The notes under the pieces: generated by a model
Told to the model about the DNA's origin: nothing
The model's input: the letters and a program-made list of their open reading frames with translations, nothing else
The model's database searches: none
Position numbers and translations under genes: made by a program
Origin: Pleurocapsa sp. PCC 7319
Lineage (GTDB): Bacteria > Cyanobacteriota > Cyanobacteriia > Cyanobacteriales > Xenococcaceae
Direction: 5' to 3'
Assembly: GCF_000332195.1 (NCBI RefSeq)
Contig: NZ_KB235922.1
Coordinates: 4,499,322-4,563,321 of the forward strand
DNA: 64,000 nt
Part shown: piece by piece, positions 44,494-54,866 of the stretch
Position numbering within the stretch: position 1 is the first letter of the stretch
How the letters are laid out: every line of letters starts with the position of its first letter

Positions 44494-44742
44494 TTACTGT
44501 TTGTTGTTGAGATCAAATTCTTCAAGATAATAAGACTCATCAACTTCCACTAAGCGTTTTTTCCCCTTATTTTGCTCTAAGGTTTTTCCTGGTTGAGGTG
44601 GTTTGGGAGTGTCAGGATCGTCGCCTCTAAAATCATTACCACCGTTATCTGCATTAAATATTGAGAACAACCAAGCAACTAGAAGACCGAATAAATAGGC
44701 GATCGCAACAAGGATAATCAGTCTAAGTGCTATTAAAAACAT
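44494..44742 (-). CDS. Small membrane protein with acidic cytoplasmic tail, 82 aa
   Basis: Start chosen at ATG 44742 with GGAAAG 6 nt upstream; the frame extends to a TTG at 44790. It has one transmembrane helix (LIALRLIILVAIAYLFGLLVAWLF) followed by a Gly/Asp/Pro-rich linker (DDPDTPKPPQPGK) and an acidic end. Not recognised. Its position immediately upstream of the NTF2-like gene on the same strand suggests a two-gene transcript. Confidence 0.6.
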   Translation of the reverse strand: MFLIALRLIILVAIAYLFGLLVAWLFSIFNADNGGNDFRGDDPDTPKPPQPGKTLEQNKGKKRLVEVDESYYLEEFDLNNKQ

Positions 44743-44936
44743 GGTTTCTTTCCAGTGTCCCAGAGAAGTTAAAGGAAGCTTTAGTGTCAAGGCTTTATCT
44801 ATTTAAATTATACGGTAATTTCAATTGGTCAACGAAAGCTTGTATCTCGCCAAAATACCTTCAAAAGCATCTTTCCCCCTAAACGATGACACGCCCTAGT
44901 AAAAACTCTTGTCTAGCAATTGATTGAGAATTGCAA

Positions 44937-45185
44937 CTACTCTGATTTTCGATTGAGAGAAAAAAGATTCAAAAAGAGAAATTTAAGGGCACGCTGAATT
45001 TTTGGGCTGATAATTACTATTTTTGAGTAAATTATGCGCACAACCGGACTAAGACTATACGTATAATAATCTTGGTAAATGCAGCGTTGTTTTCTGTTCG
45101 TATCATGTTCCAACGCCAATTTCTCTAAGGCTTTAATAACATCATCTTGAGACATTCTCGGAGGCATCATGTATGTTAGTACCAT
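44937..45185 (-). CDS. Possible small protein, 82 aa
   Basis: ATG start but no clear ribosome binding site; an internal ATG (MMPPRMSQDDVIKALEKLALEHD) could be used. The N-terminal part is an amphipathic helix and the C-terminal part (RIIYSKIVIISPKIQRALKFLFLNLF) is basic and hydrophobic. No family is recognised. It could be a real short gene or an open frame by chance; the helix-like N-terminus is the only argument in favour. Confidence 0.35.
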   Translation of the reverse strand: MVLTYMMPPRMSQDDVIKALEKLALEHDTNRKQRCIYQDYYTYSLSPVVRIIYSKIVIISPKIQRALKFLFLNLFSLNRKSE

Positions 45186-45352
45186 AACTTATAGCACTTA
45201 TGTAGCACAATGCATCCTAGAGTCTAAACAGTAAAATTACGGCTATTTCAGTAGCCTAAGGCTGAATATTTTCATATTTCTGGCAAACAAAGGGCTGAAA
45301 TCTTGCTCAATTCTGATTGCTGCTTGATTATATTAATATCAGGAAAAATAAC
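45186..45352. other. Intergenic AT-rich spacer
   Basis: Nothing is recognised apart from the left edge of the MITE-like element that begins at 45353. Confidence 0.5.
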
Positions 45353-45494
45353 TATAGCGGTTCTCAAATAAGTGAGGTATGAATATAAACTTAGTCAAAA
45401 ACCTAAAAACCTGAAACTCCGAAAACCTGAACCCCCCTATTCCCTATTCCCTGACTCCACCAAGGTGTATCTCATTAATACGAGAATCCCTATA
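45353..45494 (-). repeat. MITE-like element with TATAGCGGTTCTC ends, uninterrupted copy
   Basis: The ends are TATAGCGGTTCTC (45353-45365) and GAGAATCCCTATA (45482-45494). The interior includes AGTCAAAAACCT, GGGAATAGGG-type repeats (as CCCTATTCCC) and the reverse complement of GTATTAATGAGATA. It is the inverted counterpart of 59988-60215, lacking the nested insert found there. 142 bp, no coding. Confidence 0.8.
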
Positions 45495-45586
45495 AAGCAG
45501 ATATTTTGGTCACATCTCTTACTGTTTACATACCTGGCTAGGTTACAATCGGCTGCGATAAACAGTTAGCTGCTTAAAATAATTTT

Positions 45587-46705
45587 ATGGTTGGTTATTT
45601 AGTTTTTTTAACTATTTACATTGGGTTATATGCCTTGTTTGCCTTAGGATTGAATTTACAGTGGGGTTATGCTGGCTTAATTAATTTTGGTCATGTAGCG
45701 TTTATGACAGTTGGAGCTTACACCACCGTGCTGCTGAGTTCCCAAGGCTTTCCTTTGATAATAGCTGTTATCGTCGGAATTGCGATCGCCGCTTTGCTAG
45801 GATTATTAATTGGGATGTCTACCCTAAGACTGCGGGAAGACTATCTGGCTATTGTTACTATTGGAGTCTCTGAATTATTACGTCTAATCGCTCTTAATGA
45901 AGAATGGTTAACTAAAGGATCTTTTGGTATTCAACGCTATCCTTTACCTCTAGATCGCTTTGATCCTAATTTATTTCAGAAGTATTTATTAATCGGTATT
46001 TTCACTTTATTGGCAATTTTTGCCGCTTGGCAATTGTGGCGAGGTTTACAATCTCAGTGGCGTGAGGGCAGAGCCATCCAGAATAAGAGCTCTCAACCAG
46101 CCAAACTATTTAGCCTCATTATCTGGGGTATTTTGGGTCTGGGGATAATTTTAGCCATTTATATTAATGGTACTATTGCTCTCTGGGACTACAACTACAA
46201 AGCTGGCTTAATGCTATTAGTTTTGCTAACGGTGGCAATAGTTTATTGGGGACTAGAGCTATTGGTCAAATCCCCTTGGGGAAGAGTATTAAAAGCAATT
46301 CGGGAAGATGAAGAAATAGCCAGAGCTTTAGGTAAAAATGTATTTTGGTATAAGCTACAAGCATTTATGTTAGGAGGCGCGATCGCCGGAGTTGCTGGAG
46401 CATTTTACGCTTGGCAATTAACTACTGTTTACCCCAGTAATTTTCAGACTTTAGTCACCTTTAATGTTTGGACAATGGTGGTTTTGGGTGGTGCTGGAAA
46501 AAACCCTGGGGCAATTTTAGGCGCGATCATCTTTTGGGGCTATGATGCCCTAACCCGATTTTATTTACCTAAATTGGGTTGGTTCGATAGTTCTGGACAG
46601 GGAGCATTTCGCGTGATGGTAATTGGATTGATTTTAATGCTCCTGATGATTTGGCGACCTCAAGGAATTCTAGGTAAAAAAGAAGAATTAACCCTAGAAA
46701 GATAA
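45587..46705 (+). CDS. Branched-chain/neutral amino acid ABC transporter permease (LivM/NatD type)
   Basis: 372 aa with 8-10 transmembrane helices. The BPD_transp_2 family is recognised by LYALFALGLNLQWGYAGLINFGHVAFMTVGAYTTVLL near the start, then LRLREDYLAIVTIGVSELLRLI, and the ATPase-coupling loop SPWGRVLKAIREDEEIARALGKNVFWYKLQAFMLGGAIAGVAGAFYA. Cyanobacteria use this permease in the neutral amino acid N-I (Nat) system. The other permease, ATPases and the binding protein are not adjacent, as in cyanobacteria where Nat genes are scattered. An internal segment of about 50 residues (RGLQSQWREGRAIQ to GTIALWDY) is longer than in typical LivM. Convergent with the CHAT gene. Confidence 0.88.
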   Translation: MVGYLVFLTIYIGLYALFALGLNLQWGYAGLINFGHVAFMTVGAYTTVLLSSQGFPLIIAVIVGIAIAALLGLLIGMSTLRLREDYLAIVTIGVSELLRLIALNEEWLTKGSFGIQRYPLPLDRFDPNLFQKYLLIGIFTLLAIFAAWQLWRGLQSQWREGRAIQNKSSQPAKLFSLIIWGILGLGIILAIYINGTIALWDYNYKAGLMLLVLLTVAIVYWGLELLVKSPWGRVLKAIREDEEIARALGKNVFWYKLQAFMLGGAIAGVAGAFYAWQLTTVYPSNFQTLVTFNVWTMVVLGGAGKNPGAILGAIIFWGYDALTRFYLPKLGWFDSSGQGAFRVMVIGLILMLLMIWRPQGILGKKEELTLER

Positions 46706-46715
46706 CAAGTTTGGC

Positions 46716-49385
46716 TTAAAGCCAATTTCCTACCAGTACATAGGGCGACCAATAATATGGAGCTTGAAAGTTAGGTTCTTTTAGCAGGGCTTGTTGAGCA
46801 CGATGCAGAGAGATCGCTTTGCTCGTTCCTGGTACGCTCAATTCCTGATAAAACTTAGTCATAAACTTTACTGTAGACTGGTCGCTAACTTGCCATAAAG
46901 TTGCCAAAGTACTGCGGGCTCCAGCTCTAACAGCAAGTCCTGCTAATCCTAAAGCAGCTCGCTTGTCTCCCTCGGCTGTTTCACAAGCACTTAGAACCAG
47001 TAATTCAATTGGTGTTTTTTGACCTTTGTGGCGCAGTAAAACATCCAAATCTCTGGCTTTAAGTAGTGAACCCCGAGGCATATCAGAATCGTAAATCAGA
47101 ATATAAGTCTCTTCTGGATTAGAGCTAAAGTTACCATGGGTGGCTAAATGCACAATAGAATAATCTTCAGTATCCAGATTTTTCTGAATATTAGTTTGAG
47201 TAAATTCGGCATTAAGTAGGATCGAACTAGATATAGTGTTCTGGATCTTAGCTAATTCTTTGGTGATCTCTAAGCGATTGAAGGACTTACCCTCAACCTG
47301 AAGTTCCTCACTAATTCCAGCACCTAAAACCTCTAATTCACTGGAGGGAGTTTTTTGAAGATCAAGAACCTGAAAACTGGGCAGTAAACCCAAAGCATAG
47401 TGTTTTTCAATTAAATACTCTTGTTTTTTAGCATCATAAAGAACACCCATGGGAATATTGCGAAGTTCCCCATCTAGGATAAATACTACAGTAGATATTT
47501 GTTGGCTGTCTTCTAAGTACTGCTCCCAAGGTTCAATTAACCAACTGTAGAGCACTTGGGAATGAGAAAGTACTTGACTCCCATAACCTCTAATAACTGC
47601 TATTTTTAGTTTTTGTAGAGTTTGGGCAACGGTTTCTTGGTCAACAGGATTAATTTTATATTCCAAGGATTGACCAGGCTGTTTAAAAATTACAGCTAAA
47701 CGGTCTTCTAAAATAACAGGATAGATAAAAGCAGTATTAGGATTAATCTCATCGATACTTTTAGGTTGAAGATTGAGCTGTAAACTAGCATCAAGATCGC
47801 AATTGAGAAAATTCTCTACTTCCGCTAGTTGCAAAGCATCAATACTTTGAATCGCTTGCTCAAGATTTTCTTGATTTACTCTTTCTGATTGATTGTCCTG
47901 TAGGAGCAGAGTCACAAACTCTCGGTAAATTGGTTCAGTATAATCACGAAAAGAAAATCGTACTTCCGAATTGACAGTTAATAGATCGCTACGGACTGAT
48001 TTAAGAGTATTAATGGCAATTGAGTAAGCATCGATCGCTCCTTCTATATGACCCTGTTGTTTTAAGATTCGTCCTAGCTGCCATTCCCACCGATAGCGAA
48101 TTTCTGGTGCTTGAATTCCTTCTAGAGTTAGTAAAGCTTGTTGGGTATATTTTTGCGCTAGTTGCCATTTTTGTTGCGACTCATATAGTTTACCTAGCTC
48201 TCCGATCGCGTAAGATTTAAGTTTAGAGTCTAAAGCTTGTTGAATTGTCCGTTGTATTTCCTGAGCAATCTGTTCCCAGTCTGGCATGGCGATGTCAGGT
48301 TGTTTCTGAGAGGGAATAATTTGATTGAGTTCTTGACGACGAGCTTTACTAACACAGGTAAGATTTTGCTGTTCTGTAATTTCTTTTAAACAGCTCAAAC
48401 TACGGGCAAAATTGAGTCGAGCATAAATTCCTGCTCTACTGGTAGCCAAGCCATCAAGAGACTGGCGAAGCTGAGCCAGGAGGGGTGAAATCTGTGACCA
48501 TTTTCCCATCGCGATCGCTAAACTGAGTTGATTTAGTCCAGCTTGAAAATTATTTCCTTTTCCTTCATTAAAAGCCTCTTGATAATGGGCGATCGCAGCT
48601 TGAGCATATTGCTCTGCTAACTGTGGTTGATTAGTTTCTAAATAACTATCACTTAACGCTCTTTCTGTGTTGCCTAACTCCAACAAAGTATCAGAATTTA
48701 CCGCAATATCTAAACTTTCCCGTAAGACTTGCTCTGATTGAGGCAAATTGCCCACATCCCGCAGAACATTGCCCAGATGTTGTAAACCCCTTATTTTAAT
48801 CTCAGGACTAGGGATACTAGCTAAATCCTGATAGATAGTGGTTGCTATTTCTTGGGCTTTACTGCTCAATCCTAATGTTTGTAGAGCTTTGGTCTGGTTT
48901 AATTCACAATTGATTGCCTGGGATTGATTACCTGCTTCTAAATAATTATCAGCAGCCATATTCCAAGTGGCGATCGCCTGTTCAAAATCACCTTTTAACC
49001 AGAGGAGATGGGCTTTACTGTTGAGGGATTTGGCTAAAATCTCGGTGTAAGTTTGAGTTTTTAGAGCTAAGTTTTCCAGTATCTCTAGACTCTTAGCAAT
49101 GGAATTATCAGCCTCTGACCATCGCCCCAAGTTTTGATATGCAAGGGAAAGATTACTCAAAATAAAAGCTCGACTTAATTGCTCTTGTTCCTGATCGAGA
49201 GCAGTGTTCCAGATATTGACTGCTTGATCAAACTGCTCACCTTCAAATAGATTAATACCCTTTTGTACTAAATTTATCGTCTGGGAAGATTGAGCAACTG
49301 ATACCACAGGAATATAAACTGAGATAGCTAGAGTCAAGCTCAATCCTAGTAAGGAGATTGCAATAAATTTGAAAATCTTACCCAT
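46716..49385 (-). CDS. Secreted TPR-CHAT protein (caspase-like protease)
   Basis: 889 aa with an N-terminal signal peptide or anchor (LLGLSLTLAISVYIPVVSVAQ). Residues 35-500 carry about 8-10 TPR-like helical repeats (QKGINLFEGEQFDQAVNIWNTAL and similar). The C-terminal CHAT domain (about 560-889) has the caspase-type dyad H750 (HLATHGNF) and C801 (LVLSACETAEG), and the conserved YYWSPYVLVGNW end. CHAT proteins are peptidases of clan CD; cyanobacterial ones often lie next to filamentous-haemagglutinin secretion genes, as here (two exoproteins within 9 kb). Its target is unknown, and maturation or quality control of exoproteins is inference. Confidence 0.9.
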   Translation of the reverse strand: MGKIFKFIAISLLGLSLTLAISVYIPVVSVAQSSQTINLVQKGINLFEGEQFDQAVNIWNTALDQEQEQLSRAFILSNLSLAYQNLGRWSEADNSIAKSLEILENLALKTQTYTEILAKSLNSKAHLLWLKGDFEQAIATWNMAADNYLEAGNQSQAINCELNQTKALQTLGLSSKAQEIATTIYQDLASIPSPEIKIRGLQHLGNVLRDVGNLPQSEQVLRESLDIAVNSDTLLELGNTERALSDSYLETNQPQLAEQYAQAAIAHYQEAFNEGKGNNFQAGLNQLSLAIAMGKWSQISPLLAQLRQSLDGLATSRAGIYARLNFARSLSCLKEITEQQNLTCVSKARRQELNQIIPSQKQPDIAMPDWEQIAQEIQRTIQQALDSKLKSYAIGELGKLYESQQKWQLAQKYTQQALLTLEGIQAPEIRYRWEWQLGRILKQQGHIEGAIDAYSIAINTLKSVRSDLLTVNSEVRFSFRDYTEPIYREFVTLLLQDNQSERVNQENLEQAIQSIDALQLAEVENFLNCDLDASLQLNLQPKSIDEINPNTAFIYPVILEDRLAVIFKQPGQSLEYKINPVDQETVAQTLQKLKIAVIRGYGSQVLSHSQVLYSWLIEPWEQYLEDSQQISTVVFILDGELRNIPMGVLYDAKKQEYLIEKHYALGLLPSFQVLDLQKTPSSELEVLGAGISEELQVEGKSFNRLEITKELAKIQNTISSSILLNAEFTQTNIQKNLDTEDYSIVHLATHGNFSSNPEETYILIYDSDMPRGSLLKARDLDVLLRHKGQKTPIELLVLSACETAEGDKRAALGLAGLAVRAGARSTLATLWQVSDQSTVKFMTKFYQELSVPGTSKAISLHRAQQALLKEPNFQAPYYWSPYVLVGNWL

Positions 49386-49839
49386 AAAACAGCGGTTAAG
49401 AGAGTAATTTCAATTACATAACTAAATCAAAATTTTAGGTTCTATGAATCTTCAAGTAGATTTGATGCTGTCTAAACATAATTGTTCTTCGCTCACTTTG
49501 CTGGTTTAATTTGAATTAACTATTAGGACGGTTCACAGTTCATCTTTAACTATACGTTTGATGTGAATAAACTCGTCATTTTAAGTACGAGTTAGCTAGC
49601 AAAGCAGATATTTTGACTAATACTTTAGTTACGAAGGGGCTTGGGGAAGCCGTCACTTCCCCGACTGGGGGTCTCCTAAAGCGATTGTCTTGAATGTCAA
49701 GTTAAATTTGTTTTTTTCAGGCGATCGCGCTACGACTAAATAAAGCAAGAAAATTCCCTCGTCACAGTCACAACTTGCTGCAAACAAGACAAAATCAAAG
49801 CGATCGCGGTCATTGAACTAAACGATTTGAGGTTGCCAA
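49386..49839. other. Intergenic region downstream of the IS110 transposase
   Basis: GGGGAAG (49643-49649) and CTTCCCC (49656-49662) form a short hairpin; two HIP1-like sites lie at about 49720-49727 and 49800-49807. It may include the right end of the IS110-family element. No gene seen. Confidence 0.45.
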
Positions 49840-51288
<1,449 letters not shown>

Positions 51289-54200
51289 TCAAACATCTCC
51301 GCAATTAGTTGAACCATTGGGAATTCGAGAAGTATTACCCATAACAGGCACAGCAGTTAAAATCACTTGACCATCTTCAGTTTTAATTACCCCTCTAGCT
51401 GGAGTAATATCGCCTTGACTAGTGGGTATTGCATAACCAGAATTATTGGAGTTAGCTTCCGATTTACCATTGATAGTAATCAATTCAGAATTAAGAGAAG
51501 CCGTTGGTAAACTAGGCACTCCTCCTTTTCCTCTCACAACAAAACTATTAACTACCCCTGTATCTTTACTGGCAGTACAAGCTTGAGCTACGGTTTGTTC
51601 GGGTTCAACAATATTACTCGGTAATTCTGTTACCCCTTGAATGGGATTAAGATCGGGAGTATTAATGCTAACAGTACCATCTAAACTAAATTCAGAACTA
51701 GCATCAATGTCGTTGGTTTGATTATCATCAATAGCTTCACGTTCTTCAATACCAAAGAGGGACTGAGCATTTATATTAATTTCTCCTCCTTCCCCCTGTA
51801 CTGCGCTAGCAATAATATCGCTACCATTACCATCTATTTCATTGGGAAAGGCAATGATGAAATTAGTATCGATATCTATATTACCCCCTGTGGCATCGTT
51901 AAATGCTTGTGCAGAGATAGTAGCATTGTTTTGTAAGGTTATATTATCATCAACTTGTAAAGTAATATTTCCACCTTGACCAAAAGTAGTTTCAGCAATT
52001 ACTTGCGCCCCATCTTGCAGGGTCAATTTATATGTTTCAATACTGATACTGCCACCTTGCCCAGTTGACTCCGAAGTAATTGAAGCACTTAGTTCACTGG
52101 GAAAAGTATCATCGAAAGACTTGCCAACGACTTCAATAGATTCGCTGGCATTTATATTTAACACCCCAGCATTTCCTTGACCAATAACGCTAACTGATAT
52201 CTCAGCACCATCTTCGACAACTAAGCTGGAGGTGTTTAAGGTTAAATTTCCACCTAAACCAGAAGCATTTTCTTCAACTGTTGCATTAACACTACTGCGA
52301 AACTGTCCATCCTCACTAGTGCCACTAACTTCTATAGATTCATTAGAATTTACTAATAATGTTCCAGCATTTCCCGCACCAAAAGTTCCTACAGATAATA
52401 TTCCTCCATCACTGACAATTAACTGCTTCGTATCGATTGTTAAGTTACCACCAGTTCCGCTACTCTCTTCCCCAACAGTTGCTCTCACTGTACTGATGTT
52501 TCTAAAGCTATCTTCAAATATATCTGGATTTTCTACCCCTTCAATTTTTACAAATTCACTAGCTGTGATAGAAAGGCTTCCAGGATCGCCTATACCATTA
52601 TTAGAAACTGATACTCGACCACCATCTTTGACACTTAATCTCTCTGTTTCGATGGTTAGATTTCCTGCTGCTCCTTGTCCTGGACTTTTAAATTCAGGAG
52701 CAATAGGAGAATTACTAGCAGTAATATTGGCAAAAATACCTGTAAGATAAAAATTTTTGTTTGGCGTTTCAAACACCTCAATATCAGAGGCACGAATTGT
52801 TAAATTTCCAGCATTGCCTAAGCCAAAACTACCAACAGAAATTCTTGCGCCGTCACTTATCTTGATAGTTTGAGTTTCAATTGTTAAATTAGCACCGCTA
52901 CCTTCTGCGTCTGGATTCACTTGAGCAAATAAACCAGTAGGGAATTCACCTTCCCCTGTTAGATTTATAGTTTCAGAAGCTCGAATTATAAAATCTCCCG
53001 CATTTCCTCTACCAAATGTGGAAGTTCCCATTTGCCCACCATCTTGTACAACTAAATTATTAGTTTCAATAGTTAAATTCCCTGCGTTTCCTTCACCAAG
53101 AGTAGCTGATGAAATCCTTGCACCATTGCCACTGATATTTAATTGTTCAGATTCTATACTCAGATTTCCTGCATTTCCTCTACCTTCGAGATCAACTACA
53201 GCAAATATGCCATTGTTCAAAAAATTTCCACTAGCAACATCAACATCAGAATTTAGTGTTTCCAAAATTTCTACGTTAGAGGAACGAATGAAAATATCTC
53301 CCGAATTACCCACCGCCCCAGAATTGACAAGATTGTGAATACGACTATTAGTAACTGTTAGTTTTTCTGTGGCATTAAGTGTAATATCTCCTGCTTGTGC
53401 TTCAGTTGAACCCAATCCTGAGCCGATTCCAGCATTAAGAGAACTTCCATCCAAGATATTTATATCCTTAGCATTTACAGCAATACTTCCGCCACCTTCA
53501 GCGTTAACATCAATAGCTGCCGTATTTTCCAGTCGAATCTCTCCAAAAGAATTTATTGAGTCATAATCCAAAGCCAAATCTGTTTCAGTCTCTTTTATTT
53601 CAACTTCTCCAATATCTTGGACACTTCCTAGTTCAATATGTCCACCTTTTGCAGTTAAATTTCCACCATCCAGTAAAACATTACCCCCAACTAAGGCTAA
53701 GGTTTCACCATTTGGAACTTGTAAACCAACCGCACCACCAGTTACATTGGTTTCTCCATCAGGATTTTGACCCACTGAAGTATTAACTATATCCCCAGGA
53801 TTATCTCGAAAACTCAATCCAATCGGCGCATTTACCGTTAATAAAGGAGGGTTATCAAAGTCTGTTGCGCTAAATTCCCCATCCTCAAACAAAATACTGT
53901 CAGCGGTAGTACCTAAAAAAGACCCCCCAATATCCAACCTAGCATTGTTGCCAAACATAATTCCTGCGGGGTTAACGAGAAATAAATTGGCATCGTTAGC
54001 TTGAATTAAACCATCGATATTAGAGATATTGCCCCCTGTGACACGGGAAAAGATATTGTCTATTTCTGGGGCATTGTTAAATACCGCTGAACCATTATTG
54101 GGAACGGAAAACTGGTCAAAACTGTGAAAGAGATTGCCCCCAGCGCGATCGCCATTTTCAATAGTAAAATTATTACTCCCGTCAGGATTTACTATAGTGT

Positions 54201-54306
54201 TCGTAGTCCCGTCGGGAGTAACTTGGGCTATTACAGAATTACAGATTAGAGAATTACCTACAGCATAACAACCCAAAGAAAACAGCAATGACAAGCTTTT
54301 GTTCAT
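51289..54306 (-). CDS. Filamentous haemagglutinin N-terminal domain exoprotein, paralogue 1
   Basis: 1005 aa from the conserved ATG (MNKSLSLLFSLGCYAVG), preferred because the twin gene shares it; a longer in-frame ATG exists at 54342. Signal peptide cleaved after VIAQ, then the TPS-type secretion domain with NFTIENGDRAGGNLFHSFDQFSVP, NISNIDGLIQAN, NLFLVNPAGIMFGNNARLDIGGSF. A long beta-helical body follows, made of repeated GNAGNLTIET and DGGRISVxSFG units. The C-terminus is VEPEQTVAQAC, GKGGVPSLP, GDITPARGV and NCGDV. TPS exoproteins cross the outer membrane through a FhaC/ShlB-type Omp85 pore, absent here. Tandem paralogue of the next gene. Confidence 0.9.
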   Translation of the reverse strand: MNKSLSLLFSLGCYAVGNSLICNSVIAQVTPDGTTNTIVNPDGSNNFTIENGDRAGGNLFHSFDQFSVPNNGSAVFNNAPEIDNIFSRVTGGNISNIDGLIQANDANLFLVNPAGIMFGNNARLDIGGSFLGTTADSILFEDGEFSATDFDNPPLLTVNAPIGLSFRDNPGDIVNTSVGQNPDGETNVTGGAVGLQVPNGETLALVGGNVLLDGGNLTAKGGHIELGSVQDIGEVEIKETETDLALDYDSINSFGEIRLENTAAIDVNAEGGGSIAVNAKDINILDGSSLNAGIGSGLGSTEAQAGDITLNATEKLTVTNSRIHNLVNSGAVGNSGDIFIRSSNVEILETLNSDVDVASGNFLNNGIFAVVDLEGRGNAGNLSIESEQLNISGNGARISSATLGEGNAGNLTIETNNLVVQDGGQMGTSTFGRGNAGDFIIRASETINLTGEGEFPTGLFAQVNPDAEGSGANLTIETQTIKISDGARISVGSFGLGNAGNLTIRASDIEVFETPNKNFYLTGIFANITASNSPIAPEFKSPGQGAAGNLTIETERLSVKDGGRVSVSNNGIGDPGSLSITASEFVKIEGVENPDIFEDSFRNISTVRATVGEESSGTGGNLTIDTKQLIVSDGGILSVGTFGAGNAGTLLVNSNESIEVSGTSEDGQFRSSVNATVEENASGLGGNLTLNTSSLVVEDGAEISVSVIGQGNAGVLNINASESIEVVGKSFDDTFPSELSASITSESTGQGGSISIETYKLTLQDGAQVIAETTFGQGGNITLQVDDNITLQNNATISAQAFNDATGGNIDIDTNFIIAFPNEIDGNGSDIIASAVQGEGGEININAQSLFGIEEREAIDDNQTNDIDASSEFSLDGTVSINTPDLNPIQGVTELPSNIVEPEQTVAQACTASKDTGVVNSFVVRGKGGVPSLPTASLNSELITINGKSEANSNNSGYAIPTSQGDITPARGVIKTEDGQVILTAVPVMGNTSRIPNGSTNCGDV

Positions 54307-54866
54307 CTCAATATTTGCTAATAAACAGTTAATTGAGGTCATTATACAAAGTAACTACAATACAATATATCCTTTGATTTCAGAATTTACATTTCTACAC
54401 TGCATCTAAAATATCTATGAGAAAGATAGTGAATATGTTTTTTCAGAGCTATCCGCTTTTTCTGTAATCTAATTAGTATGCAAGATATTTCATTGATTTT
54501 ATTCTTGAGCTAGTTCAAGGTATCTATCGACAAAAAATCTAAATCGCAAGTCAATACTGTTTGGTTAGTCTTTCAAGTTATTTTTTCCGCCCCCTAAATC
54601 CCCCAATTCTGGGGGACTTTTACAAATATGGCTCCCCCAAAGTTGGCGAGCGACCTTGGCGAGGTTTCCTCGCCTTAAGCACGCGTGAGAAGGGGCTGGG
54701 GGGCTCAACAAAACGGTATTGAATCGCAACTAAATCCAATGTTTTAATTTCTGTTCAAAAATCCCTTATCGCGATCGCTAATTGCAACTTTATTTTCTCT
54801 TTCATAAAATAGGTAAACTTTAGAGCTAAAAGCTAATAGCTGAAAGCTGACAGCTTTTAAAGGTAA
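54307..54866. other. Region between the two exoprotein genes
   Basis: The conserved upstream block (54384-54440) lies on the right of the first start. A dispersed GC-rich repeat follows at about 54591-54720 (CCCCCAATTCTGGGGGACTT and a GGCGAGGTTTCCTCGCC hairpin). AGCTNNN heptad repeats at about 54818-54858 lie just after the stop of the second exoprotein gene. No gene seen. Confidence 0.55.
54384..54440 (-). promoter_or_regulatory. Upstream block shared by the exoprotein genes, copy 1
   Basis: AATTTACATTTCTACACTGC through GTGAATATGTTT is repeated almost exactly at 58172-58228, at a similar distance upstream of the twin gene. It probably contains the promoter or a regulator site. Confidence 0.5.

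Noticed and set aside
45372-45569. 65-codon frame before the LivM-like gene
   Set aside because: Most of it lies inside the MITE-like element; no ribosome binding site and no protein-like pattern.
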